Source of the DNA: Tieghemostelium lacteum | Lineage: Eukaryota; Evosea; Eumycetozoa; Dictyosteliales; Raperosteliaceae | NCBI GenBank assembly: GCA_001606155.1 | Contig: LODT01000022.1 | Span: forward strand, 310,001-374,000 | Length of the DNA stretch: 64,000 nucleotides | Direction: 5' to 3' | Shown here: positions 1-9,077 of the stretch, piece by piece | How the letters are laid out: each line of letters begins with the position of its first letter | Numbering within the stretch: position 1 is the stretch's first letter | The notes under the pieces: generated by a model | Told to the model about the DNA's origin: nothing | The model's database searches: none | Seen by the model: only the letters and a program-made list of their open reading frames with translations | Program-made: the position numbers and the translations under genes

Positions 1-1563
1 GAAATGATAAATACATGGATATATTTATCTGATAGATATGGTGTGAATTATAATGTAATATATAAGAAACAGGATAGAAATTGGAATGGGTCATTTAGAG
101 ATAAAGTAATTGCTATTATATTGGATGATGTTTCAAGTGGAGATAATGAATTATTTTCTACCTATAGTAATCTGAAAAAGGTTACCTACAGGGTAAAATC
201 CATTGACATAAAGTACATGTCACTGAAACTATTGGAGCCTCAAAACGATAAATATAGTTATAATATACATGCCTATGGTAATTATATATATACCGGTGAC
301 TCGTCATCGGACAATATACAGACTTCGAATCCATCTATAACAGATATCCTATTTGGTAAAAATATATTTGAAAAAATTGGTATCATGTATTGTAACATTA
401 AATTCAATCTACCTACAACATTTAATAACTGTCAATTCAGTAGACTTAATGATCTAAGTTTAAATGGACTAATGATTTCTAAACTGATTTTAAGTACAGT
501 TTTAGAGCATTCATTTCAACTTAAATATTTGTATTTAGAGAGTATCACCATAACTCCAGAGGACACTTTTGATTGGGTTCTTGAGAAACTAATTCCTCTA
601 GAAAACTTGATAAATATAAGAATTAATGTGAATATCAAAACCAATTTTGAAAACATTATTTCATTTCTCAACCACACTAAATGTGTAGAGATTAGCATTC
701 AATTTGGTAATATCCAGTATCAATCAGTTTCACAGGTGCTCATTGCACATGTAGACAACCATAGAATTGAACAATTCAATTTTCAAGTGATTGATGGGTT
801 CACACCAATGAATGACTCACTTAGAGGCTATACCCTTTTACCTCGGTGGAAGAATAAAAGTAATTTAAAAGAAATTACAATTTATAAACCCGACATTTCC
901 ATTTCACAGTCTCTTACAGGAATGGTAAATCTACAAAGTATCTATATTCACTTTAATCACACCAGTACTCAAGAATCATTAAATAATATTTTCGAATTGA
1001 ATTTACCAAGTCTAGAGTATTTTAATATAGTGTCATTAGATGCACAAATTCCCTATGTTAGAACTGAGAGTCTAATGATGAATAGGTACTTGACAGCTCT
1101 ATATATATCCAATGTGAATTATATAGAGTGTATAACGATTCTGGGCTGTAATCACCCTACGATTATAGATATTACATTTCATTATCTTCTATTTACAAAA
1201 GGTGATGATACTCAAGAACTTTTAAATGTATTAAAATGTCACCAATCACTCCGACATTTACAAATTTATAGTTCAAATATTCGTAGAATTGAGAATGACG
1301 ATCCCATCACTCAATATAATTCAATACATTTCACCATTGAAATATTAAGAGAAAATAGAAATTATATAACATTGTCACTACCACCATTTAGTAAGATTAA
1401 CAAATCACACATCAGTTCACTAGAAACTGTTCTCTCTGAAAATCATACAATTCAATGTATCTCTTTACCATTTGATCTTACCTTAGATAGTATCTCTCAA
1501 AAACAAAAAAAATACCATACTGATATAATTGCAATCTTTAATAAATATTCAATTCTCTTTTAA
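1..1563 (+). CDS. F-box-like/LRR-like family protein, 5' end outside window
   Basis: The frame is open to the left edge (a Glu codon precedes the first ATG at 4). Alignment by eye to the complete paralogue at 4158-5933 puts this ATG inside the protein, at the block NTWIYLSDRYGVNYN against TNWIEMAKKYAIDYQ, so roughly 75-80 N-terminal residues, including the F-box-like segment, lie outside. Shared landmarks are SSGDN, TTFDWVLEKL, YTLLPRWK and the C-terminal Asn-His block followed by FNKYSI. The body is an irregular succession of Leu/Ile-rich strands and helices resembling degenerate leucine-rich repeats, with no catalytic motif. Families of this build usually act as substrate receptors of SCF ubiquitin ligases, but the function here is inference. 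Confidence 0.7.
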   Translation, partial: EMINTWIYLSDRYGVNYNVIYKKQDRNWNGSFRDKVIAIILDDVSSGDNELFSTYSNLKKVTYRVKSIDIKYMSLKLLEPQNDKYSYNIHAYGNYIYTGDSSSDNIQTSNPSITDILFGKNIFEKIGIMYCNIKFNLPTTFNNCQFSRLNDLSLNGLMISKLILSTVLEHSFQLKYLYLESITITPEDTFDWVLEKLIPLENLINIRINVNIKTNFENIISFLNHTKCVEISIQFGNIQYQSVSQVLIAHVDNHRIEQFNFQVIDGFTPMNDSLRGYTLLPRWKNKSNLKEITIYKPDISISQSLTGMVNLQSIYIHFNHTSTQESLNNIFELNLPSLEYFNIVSLDAQIPYVRTESLMMNRYLTALYISNVNYIECITILGCNHPTIIDITFHYLLFTKGDDTQELLNVLKCHQSLRHLQIYSSNIRRIENDDPITQYNSIHFTIEILRENRNYITLSLPPFSKINKSHISSLETVLSENHTIQCISLPFDLTLDSISQKQKKYHTDIIAIFNKYSILF

Positions 1564-1610
1564 AATTTTATAATAAGTTTAACATGTTGTAGTTTTGGGA
1601 ATTTTAGTGA

Positions 1611-1730
1611 ATTCATTGGTTTCAAGAAGCTGCATATAATTGGATTGAAATTACAAAGAAGTATAACTTAGATTACCAAACTGATGTAAAGGAACCATGG
1701 TATGGGGTAGATCAATTTAAAAAGAATTAA
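1611..1730 (+). pseudogene. Relic of an F-box-like/LRR-like paralogue
   Basis: An open stretch of about 39 codons reads ...AYNWIEITKKYNLDYQTDVKEPW... and stops at 1728-1730. It aligns with NWIEMAKKYAIDYQIKVVK in the paralogue at 4158-5933. There is no start codon and nothing of the family before or after, so this is an isolated fragment of a dead copy lying just behind the gene that ends at 1563. Confidence 0.6.
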
Positions 1731-1746
1731 ATATTAGTAATTTTAA

Positions 1747-2155
1747 TTATTTTAATATCAATAACCCAAACAATAAATCCACAACCCAAGCCAGACATTT
1801 TGAAGCCAAAATCCTTGTGCATCTATCAAGATCACCTTTGAATTTCTTTTTTAGTTTGGTTTCTTTTGGTGTAAGTAGCTTTTTGTCGTCATCAACCAAT
1901 GAAGAGGTACGTTAAAGCATCCAGTCACCATTTTACCTCTCCTGATTTCTACAAAAACATGATGTTAGATACCTTCAATATTCATGTTCAGAACACTCAT
2001 CACACTCACCAATAATCTAAAGTCATCCAAAACATCCCATATAACTCTGATTACATTATTTATTTCTAATAAATACCTAATCGATTGCTAGTCTAAGCCT
2101 TGCCAAACCTGAATGAAATTAAATAATAGATTTTGTGCCAAATTTTATCAAACAC
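1747..2155 (-). pseudogene. Decayed multi-exon gene, unidentified
   Basis: On the minus strand, coding-like pieces appear in order: FDKIWHKIYYLISFRFGKA (about 2090-2155), VIRVIWDVLDDFRLL followed by VSVMSVLNMNIEG (about 1975-2065), and a last piece of about 53 codons that contains LTPKETKLKKKFKGDLDRC and CLAWVVDLLFGLLILK and ends with a stop at 1747. GTATCT and TTTTTGTAG flank one gap like an old intron. Stops and frame changes separate the pieces. Hydrophobic and charged blocks alternate as in a small membrane-associated protein, but I do not recognise the family. It may be a dead gene or a poorly predicted live one. Confidence 0.35.
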
Positions 2156-2195
2156 CAAATTTTTTTTTTTTTATTCGATTTAGTTATGACATGGA

Positions 2196-3782
2196 ATGGA
2201 ATTCAAAGAAAAATTGACACAGTATCTCTACTCTTACATCTTAAATTATCTGAAAATACCAAATAATGGAGATTATGGGAGATGTAATCTAATTTGTAGT
2301 CGTGATATGATAAAATGGCAAAATTGGTCAAAACGTAAAAAATTTGAATATGAAAAGAAGTTTGAACAATGGAGAATTTGGTATGGTCTAGTTTGTAAAC
2401 AATGGATGACTATTTGTTTACATATTGAAAAATGGAATAATAAAACTTTTGAACTTCGATTCTTTAAAGTAGATAGATTTGTTATCAAAAATAGGACTAC
2501 ACCATCAGTACCAACTTACAAGATATTCAATTTTAATCATTCAGATTTCTCAACTGTTAAACATTTGAATATTGATATGATGGATATAAGAACATTTGTG
2601 ACGTCAATAATGCAATTTTATAACAATAACATCAATGAAATCCAACATTTGATATCACTAGATACCATTAGCATTTACTATAATGATAGTTTTGTCAATT
2701 TAAAAATGTTGGATCATCTCAATAGATTAACATTTTTAAATGTAGAATTTAATCTTTTGGGTAGTGTTGATAATCAAACTAACATATCATGGAAAAAAAA
2801 TGATCCGGAATTTTATAGATATGATGAATCTACAATACTTGACCAAGAATTCTTTGAAATTAAGAACTTTAAAACCAACCATTTCTATTTACAGTCGAGT
2901 TTTCGATATGATAAACAAATGATAAGAAATGAAGACATTGGGGATACCATTAGATACTTGGACCCAAAATCATTGAAACTTGTAGTAACACGAGACAGTT
3001 ATGCAAGAGCACCTGTATTCTTATTCCTATCTAAAATTGCCCAACTTAATCATAGATATGAATCTATTGTTATTTATAATCATCCAATCACCCTATTGGC
3101 ATTCTATAGGTTTCTTCAATCACCAAGAATTAACAAATTGTGTATACAATTACAGTTTCACCAAATATTTTCATTTTACAACAGTTACAAAAGGCATGAA
3201 GATAATATACATTCGTGTAACTATAATATTGAAAGTAAAACTTGTGGTGACGATACTGATGATGATATTCCTTATCAAACATTTTCAACTGATTTCTATA
3301 ATGGTGATAGAAGCCAATTTAGTACCGAAACTGTTTGTGCAAGAGTCATTTCAAGGCCTAAATTGCTTTATATTGAAGAAATTGATAAGTTTTTTTGTCC
3401 AATATCAAATTATCAATTTACCAAATACCTCAGTTATCCACCCTATTGTAGAGATGTATGGAATAAAAGTAAAGATTTATTGAAGAATCATCAGACTTTG
3501 AAACATTTGGAACTAAGAGAAGATTGTATTTCATGTTCTAATATCCCTCCAAAATCATTCATTGATGATTTAGTTCATGTGCTTGGTAATAATAAGTCGA
3601 TAGTAAAGTTAAAGCTTGATCTACCTTTTTTAACTGTAGATTCAATTAAGAATATTCTTGATCAAAATACCACACTAGAACATATTATATTGGTTAGCCA
3701 ATATAGATACTTGGATATTCAAACTACCAACTTAAAATGCAAAGTTTCTCATATAAACCACACAAAACAACTAAAACTTTAA
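2196..3782 (+). CDS. Divergent F-box-like/LRR-like protein
   Basis: Single-exon gene of 528 aa. The N-terminus (LTQYLYSYILNYLKIP, then WYGLVCKQWMTICLHI around residues 55-75) has the F-box pattern of a hydrophobic helix followed by V-C-K-x-W, with a charged, Trp-rich insertion between. The rest is Leu/Ile-rich with a C-terminal repeat of the form NNKSIVKLKLDLPFL...NTTLEHIILV, like the Asn-His C-terminal block of its neighbours. An Asp-rich loop and several Cys sit near residues 345-355. ATGs at 2186 and 2191 in other frames precede the chosen ATG and could act as overlapping upstream ORFs. It is clearly more distant from the 1-1563 and 4158-5933 pair than they are from each other. A ubiquitin-ligase adaptor role is inference. 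Confidence 0.65.
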   Translation: MEFKEKLTQYLYSYILNYLKIPNNGDYGRCNLICSRDMIKWQNWSKRKKFEYEKKFEQWRIWYGLVCKQWMTICLHIEKWNNKTFELRFFKVDRFVIKNRTTPSVPTYKIFNFNHSDFSTVKHLNIDMMDIRTFVTSIMQFYNNNINEIQHLISLDTISIYYNDSFVNLKMLDHLNRLTFLNVEFNLLGSVDNQTNISWKKNDPEFYRYDESTILDQEFFEIKNFKTNHFYLQSSFRYDKQMIRNEDIGDTIRYLDPKSLKLVVTRDSYARAPVFLFLSKIAQLNHRYESIVIYNHPITLLAFYRFLQSPRINKLCIQLQFHQIFSFYNSYKRHEDNIHSCNYNIESKTCGDDTDDDIPYQTFSTDFYNGDRSQFSTETVCARVISRPKLLYIEEIDKFFCPISNYQFTKYLSYPPYCRDVWNKSKDLLKNHQTLKHLELREDCISCSNIPPKSFIDDLVHVLGNNKSIVKLKLDLPFLTVDSIKNILDQNTTLEHIILVSQYRYLDIQTTNLKCKVSHINHTKQLKL

Positions 3783-4157
3783 AACAATAAGTATTTCCCT
3801 TTATTTTTTTAAATTTCCAAAAAATGAAAAATTGATTTGAGTATGAATTGATGAGTTTTCTTAATTGAGATTAAAAACATATAAATAGATGGTCGACCAA
3901 ATCTTTGAGATTGTCAGTTTTAAAATTTCCAACTTAATTTATATATATTATACTTCTATTTTGGTCTAATAAACCAAAAACACAATACTGCCAGGAATAG
4001 GACCTGACCCACAAGTTGATGTGATTGTGAATCATCTTAATCTGAAGAGATTTCCCCTAATATTGAACCTCAATTGAAGGAGGTAAAGATTATTAAAATA
4101 GTTAGGAAGGTATGATTGAGAAATCAATCTTTTTTAATTTTATTTTTTTTAAAATTG
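3783..4157 (+). other. Intergenic, 375 bp
   Basis: AT-rich spacer between two genes of the same family. A short open stretch near 3990-4075 reads PGIGPDPQVDVIVNHLNLK, which could be a coding relic but is too short to assign. An upstream out-of-frame ATG lies at 4112. A T-rich tract directly precedes the start of the next gene. Confidence 0.5.
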
Positions 4158-5933
4158 ATGGCGATACCAAATCATATAATTCAATTTATACTTGAAGAGA
4201 TTTTAAATCAAGTTATTGATTTGAATCACTTTAATTATTATTTTAGGAGATATACATTGATATCAAAACAATGGAATAAAGAGATTATTGTAAAGTTAAG
4301 AATCTTTAAACCAATTAGAATACACTTCAGTGTTGACGATGCAACTATAACTAATTGGATTGAAATGGCAAAGAAATATGCAATAGATTACCAAATTAAA
4401 GTGGTAAAGGCAGTACCTATAGATTGTAGATGGTTAGAAATGTTAAAAGATAAAGTCATTGATATAACTAAAAAGGATATCTCATCGGGAGATAACTGTA
4501 TTCTAGATACCTACCCTCAACTTAAAAACCTAAACTTTAATATGAATACTGAAGGCTATATATCTACACTGACAAAACTGAATAAGAGATCAGAAGATAT
4601 CACCAATTATTCAGTCACTATAAATGGTGAATATAGCGTAGATAATGAAAGGCTGCAAGTTACAACACCACAAGTAATAGATGCTCTCTTTAATCAGAAT
4701 ATATTTAATAGTATATCTGTGGTATGTTCGAATATCATGTCACCAATATCACCTAGGTTACCTACTGGACACCAGTGTAGTAACTTAACATCATTCTTTT
4801 TATGTAAATTGATTATCAGTCATCAGGCTTTAAGCACTATATTAGACCTTTCGACTCATTTGCAAGAAATAACTATAGAAGAAATCGATATATCACCAGT
4901 AACTACTTTTGATTGGGTTCTTGAGAAACTTGTAAAACTAGAGTCTCTATCGGATATTAAACTTGATATTGAATTTTCAACCAATTTTGATGCCATAATA
5001 TCATTTCTAAATAAGACAAAGAGTGCTATTGTATTTGTTACATTTAGAAAGATTCTCTACCTATCAGCTGAACAGGTACTCTCTGCACAGGTGGATAATG
5101 GTTATATTCAAGATTTCTATTTTATGGTGATGGATGGGTTCTTTCCTTTTATTGAACAATTTAGTGACTATACTCTTTTACCTAGATGGAAACACAAATC
5201 GAATTTAAAGAAAGTTAGTTTTTTTGAATATTATAAAGGATTTGATAATGAGGTTGAAGGAATGACCAATTTAGAGTTTCTATATATCAAATTGTTTGAT
5301 AACTTTAAAGAACAAAAACTCACACAAAATTCATTAGATAGAATATTTGAATTCAATTTGAAGGTTTTAACTAAACTAGGTATAATATATACCAGAACCA
5401 CTACACTTACAGATAATGTGGTAGTTAGACCTGATAAACTGTTATTAAATAGATATTTGAAATCACTCTGTTTATCAAGTACTACATGGAAAGATTACTC
5501 TCTGATTTTAGGGTGTAAACATCCAACTATAGTTGAAATGACCATCAACTACCTTACATTGAAACCAGGAGATAATTTTGAAGATCTAATTGTAATATTA
5601 AAAGAGAATAACACATTAACACGTGTTCAAATTCACAGTGCCAATTTTCAACAATTGGATGAATCAGATCCTAATCGTCTATTTAACACTGTGTATTTTT
5701 CTATAGAAATTCTGAAAACCAATAGATCACTTGTTGAACTTACACTACCATCATTTGGACATTTTAAAAGCCACTTTGTTAGTAAATATGATAAGGTACT
5801 ATCTCGTAATCATATCATTAGACAAGTTTGTATTCAACACACATTCCCTGGAATGGCTCTAGAAAAACAAAAAATTAGAAGTGATCTTATAGATGTATTT
5901 AATAAATATTCAATAAGATATAGATATGGCTGA
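4158..5933 (+). CDS. F-box-like/LRR-like family protein (complete copy)
   Basis: Single-exon protein of 591 aa. The ATG at 4158 is chosen because the open frame extending upstream to 4116 has no other ATG, and because MAIPNHIIQFILEEILNQ is the expected F-box-like opening. Residues about 1-50 form that segment, including the YTLISKQWNKEI helix. The remainder consists of degenerate leucine-rich units ending in LSRNHIIRQV and DVFNKYSI. It is the closest relative of the truncated gene at the left edge (shared TTFDWVLEKL, SSGDN, YTLLPRWK). Proteins of this architecture are usually SCF-type adaptors or are simply of unknown role. No membrane segment or signal peptide is seen. Confidence 0.7.
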   Translation: MAIPNHIIQFILEEILNQVIDLNHFNYYFRRYTLISKQWNKEIIVKLRIFKPIRIHFSVDDATITNWIEMAKKYAIDYQIKVVKAVPIDCRWLEMLKDKVIDITKKDISSGDNCILDTYPQLKNLNFNMNTEGYISTLTKLNKRSEDITNYSVTINGEYSVDNERLQVTTPQVIDALFNQNIFNSISVVCSNIMSPISPRLPTGHQCSNLTSFFLCKLIISHQALSTILDLSTHLQEITIEEIDISPVTTFDWVLEKLVKLESLSDIKLDIEFSTNFDAIISFLNKTKSAIVFVTFRKILYLSAEQVLSAQVDNGYIQDFYFMVMDGFFPFIEQFSDYTLLPRWKHKSNLKKVSFFEYYKGFDNEVEGMTNLEFLYIKLFDNFKEQKLTQNSLDRIFEFNLKVLTKLGIIYTRTTTLTDNVVVRPDKLLLNRYLKSLCLSSTTWKDYSLILGCKHPTIVEMTINYLTLKPGDNFEDLIVILKENNTLTRVQIHSANFQQLDESDPNRLFNTVYFSIEILKTNRSLVELTLPSFGHFKSHFVSKYDKVLSRNHIIRQVCIQHTFPGMALEKQKIRSDLIDVFNKYSIRYRYG

Positions 5934-6006
5934 TTATTAAAAATCAACATATCTATCTACAGATTTTATTTTTTAAAATATAAATATGATTTTAAAATTT
6001 ATTGTG

Positions 6007-6051
6007 ATGATAATAACTAATCATATAATTCAATATAAACATGAGACGTAA
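6007..6051 (+). pseudogene. Relic of the family N-terminus
   Basis: ATG at 6007 opens MIITNHIIQYKHE and then stops. It matches MAIPNHIIQFILEE, the start of the gene at 4158, at both DNA and protein level. This is the first 13 or so codons of another copy whose remainder is gone, replaced by unrelated sequence. Confidence 0.45.
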
Positions 6052-6105
6052 CGGGAAGTTCATCTTCAAAAACATCCCAAGTGTTTGCTTCTATTTGTGG
6101 TTTTC

Positions 6106-6911
6106 TTAGTCTACGGACATTTCCTCATGTGGTTCAATATTTTGGTCCTGTAGGTTTCTAATTCTTTTTGTAATTTTTTCTCCAGTTGATTGGTTTTTTC
6201 CTGACTCCTTTTTGAGTGAGTCTGTTTCTTTTTGATAATCAGTTAAATTTTGGATTATCAAATTGTTTTTCTCTGCTTTCTCTAATGAAATCTTCTTTTC
6301 TTCTAATATCTTCTCGTTTTCTTTCGAGCTCTTGCTCTTCTCTTCTTATATCTTGCTCTCTATCTCTAATGTCATCCTCTCTTCTTTTAATGTCACCTTC
6401 TTCATTTCTAATGTCTTCTTCCAATCTTTTAATGCCACCTTCTCTTCTTTTAATGCCTTCTTCTCTTCTTCTGATATCATCTTCTCTTCTTCTAATGGCT
6501 TCTTCCAATCTTCTGATGTCATCTTCTTCTCTTCTTCTAATGACTTCTTCCAATCTTCTGATGTCATCTTCATCTCTTCTAATATCCTCTTCTCCTTCTA
6601 ACATCGTCTTTTCTTCTCCTAAGTTCTTCTTCTTTGTTTCCAATATAATTTCTGTTTCTTTCTCCTTCTTGTCTTCTTCTAATGTCTTCTGATAAACTTC
6701 TAATTTCTCCTTCCTCGTTTTGTTTGAAGTTGGTGATAGTTTTTGTAAATAGTTTATTTGGATCGTCTCCATCTCCTTTTTTTCTATCTCTATCTGCATT
6801 AATTAATCCAGTAATTGATGTCTTAAGCTCGGTATATGCACATTTGATTGATTCAAAATGCTCTCTAGTCTTTTGAGTATCAATGTTAAGGTTTGCGATC
6901 GTTTCAACGAA
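6106..6911 (-). pseudogene. Degenerate coiled-coil protein gene (Arg/Glu-rich repeats)
   Basis: The minus strand carries Glu/Lys/Arg-rich coding sequence in all three frames. An upstream block (VETIANLNIDTQKTREHFES, 6911 downward, then ELKTSITGLINADRDRKKG) is open without an ATG. The longest frame, 6799-6239 (186 aa), gives a DDIRRREE-type heptad-like repeat. A third frame gives SLEEEKK/ALKEEK heptads and continues as NLTDYQKETDSLKKESG to a stop at 6106. The natural reading seems to change frame at least twice, so I treat it as a decayed gene. The GAAGAA-rich repeat keeps every frame open by chance, so 6239-6799 alone could also be a small live coiled-coil gene. Family unknown. Confidence 0.45.
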
Positions 6912-7093
6912 TCAAATTTTTGTTTAAATCAAAATAGTGTTAATAAATGAATTTTATTTGTTAAATGAAAAGTAATAAGAAAACTACTTCCCCATTAAAA
7001 CACTATTGTAAAGAAAATCTATTGGGTATTGATTCATCATAAATACATTGAAATTAATGTTTTGTATTTCACTTTATAACATATTCCTCAAAT

Positions 7094-8836
7094 TCAATTT
7101 AAATAATTATCTGGATGAGATATATTGATATAAGATTTATACCTTTTTGATGACTGAGTAGGTTTTTGTTGAGACATTGTTTTTGGTGGTCTTCCTCTTT
7201 TTTTCATTTCTTTGTTTACAACTTGATCAACCTCTACTTCTTGAATTTGACCGGAAGGTAAGATTAAAGATAAATCATTAAATAATGGGATTTTTTTATC
7301 ATTGAGAATCATGGCCTGATTTCCTGGTTTCACAGGATTTTCAGGGGTACCATTTACCAAATATTTTGTGAAGCAATCCCTTTCTGTAGAAAAAATGGTT
7401 CGGTGGAAGCATTCCCAATTTTGGTCAGGAGCATTATCAGGTACTCGTGCTTTTTCATTTAGAACAGTTCTCCAAGCATGGATCTCCTCCCTTTGTAGAC
7501 ATTTTAGCAGATAGATATGAACTGTTTCATGGTAATTCAAAAGGTTCCCAGGTTGAATTTTTTTAATCGCTTGTTGGCATGAAATTATAAGGTCACCTAC
7601 AAGCTTATGTTGCAGCCCAGCTATGTGGTATTTCAACTGGTTGAACATAAATTCAATAGCATTCAGGAACGGTGAGTACCTGGGATTAGGGATATATGAG
7701 TGGTGACGATGTTCTTGGGTCATTAAGAGGTCCATACCTTGCTTATAAACACTCTCATTGTCCCCAACAAATGTAAAGGATTCATTGGGATATTCCTTTT
7801 TTAATTTAGCTAGTAACCGCCCCATAAATTGATAGAAATCCTCACTATTAAATCTTCGGAATTGTGTGCTGACTAATAAAACTTTTTCTCCAGTGATGGC
7901 AGCACACACAGCTAAAGAATTAACTTTTTGGGCATCTGTAGAAATTGGGGGAGTTTTTAAAAGTACTATTCCATGTAATTCTTCCAGTGCAATTGATGAG
8001 TCTTCATCAGATTCTTCTTGATCAGATTCTTGGTCAGATTCCTCTTCAGATTCCTCTTCAGATTCCTCCTTAACTTTAACATCATCATCATCATCAATTA
8101 CATTCTCTTCAGATACCTGTCCTTCTGAGTTTTTTGATTTTCTTGTGGATGGATATTTGTGTATATGAATTCCTCGGTGAGATTGGTGAACAATGGCTGG
8201 AGTTCCAATTTTAGATCTACCTCTTCTGGCAATGATGTTGGAAGAAACGTACATGAAATCGAAATACACTGTTGTTCTTGGTGACTTACGATAGTTGTTC
8301 TCCAAAACCATTTTGGAAAATATTTTTCTTTCTTCTAGCAAGGTTTCAGAGTTTCTTTCAACTTCCTCTTCTCTAATTACTTTGTAAGAGAATTGTTGGT
8401 CTTTCAAGAACTTGTTTACTGTAGTTGCACTAATAGTAAACCTTGATTCAGGGTTATCCCTCTTTGACTCCTCAGCTAGCATTTGTGCTAATTGTTTACC
8501 AGATAGGGTGTTATCTTCAGTTATTTCTTTTAAAACAAATTCTGCAAGATTTCCTGTTATCTTTTTTGATTTGGTAGAACCTGGAACAGTTCCCCTCTTC
8601 TTGACATCAAGAGATTCTATTGATAGCTCTTTAGAGAATTTTTTTATTTTCTGGTAAAGGGTAGTTTTCTTAACACCAAATTTCTCACTGGTGTGTGGTA
8701 CACCATATACAAGTGCGTCTTCTATTATAATACTCCATTCGTAGGGAGTTTTAGTATTATAACTTCTTCTTCTATTCTTTATTGTTGAAGTTGTTGTGGT
8801 TGTGGTTGTGGTTGTTGTATTATGATTAGCTTCCAT
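7094..8836 (-). CDS. Tc1/mariner (IS630)-like DDE transposase
   Basis: Unbroken ORF of 580 aa. Thr-rich N-terminus (residues 5-17), then a helix-turn-helix region (PYEWSIIIEDALVYGVP...FGVKKTTLYQKIKKF) and a second helical DNA-binding-like part (TISATTVNKFLKDQQFSYK). The catalytic core shows YFDFMY (first Asp about 195), FVGDNESVY (second Asp about 358) and SPFLNAIEFMFNQLK (Glu about 394), with 35 residues between second Asp and Glu, as in the Tc1/mariner-IS630 group. An Asp/Glu-rich insertion (residues about 245-285) lies between the first and second Asp. The C-terminus has an AT-hook-like KKRGRPPK. I could not find terminal inverted repeats or a TA duplication around it, so it is either an old copy that lost its ends or a host-retained gene. 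Confidence 0.75.
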   Translation of the reverse strand: MEANHNTTTTTTTTTTSTIKNRRRSYNTKTPYEWSIIIEDALVYGVPHTSEKFGVKKTTLYQKIKKFSKELSIESLDVKKRGTVPGSTKSKKITGNLAEFVLKEITEDNTLSGKQLAQMLAEESKRDNPESRFTISATTVNKFLKDQQFSYKVIREEEVERNSETLLEERKIFSKMVLENNYRKSPRTTVYFDFMYVSSNIIARRGRSKIGTPAIVHQSHRGIHIHKYPSTRKSKNSEGQVSEENVIDDDDDVKVKEESEEESEEESDQESDQEESDEDSSIALEELHGIVLLKTPPISTDAQKVNSLAVCAAITGEKVLLVSTQFRRFNSEDFYQFMGRLLAKLKKEYPNESFTFVGDNESVYKQGMDLLMTQEHRHHSYIPNPRYSPFLNAIEFMFNQLKYHIAGLQHKLVGDLIISCQQAIKKIQPGNLLNYHETVHIYLLKCLQREEIHAWRTVLNEKARVPDNAPDQNWECFHRTIFSTERDCFTKYLVNGTPENPVKPGNQAMILNDKKIPLFNDLSLILPSGQIQEVEVDQVVNKEMKKRGRPPKTMSQQKPTQSSKRYKSYINISHPDNYLN

Positions 8837-9077
8837 ATTAAGTGATGAATATTATGATTCAAATTAAATTTATGTCATATTTAAAAATTAATTGACAAAT
8901 CATTTTGTGGTAATCAATCAACAAATCAAAAAAATCAAAAAAGATTTTATTTGCTTGATGATAAATTGTTTGAAATAAAAACAAAAATTAATTGAATAAA
9001 AAAAAAAATAAAACTTACACTATGCAGAATATTTTAAGAAAAATGTGATTTTTTGGTTTTGTTTTTCATTACTGAAT

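Noticed and set aside
3001-3483. 160-codon plus frame inside the gene at 2196-3782
   Set aside because: Composition Ile/Leu/Lys without motifs and fully inside a longer family member in another frame.
6216-6692. Plus-strand Ser/Leu/Met-rich 158-codon frame
   Set aside because: Antisense of the GAAGAA coiled-coil repeats; the minus strand makes plausible heptads, this one only low-complexity Ser/Leu.
6900-9044. Terminal inverted repeats for the Tc1/mariner-like transposase
   Set aside because: Comparing the 170 bp left and 200 bp right of the ORF by eye gave no inverted match longer than chance in AT-rich DNA.
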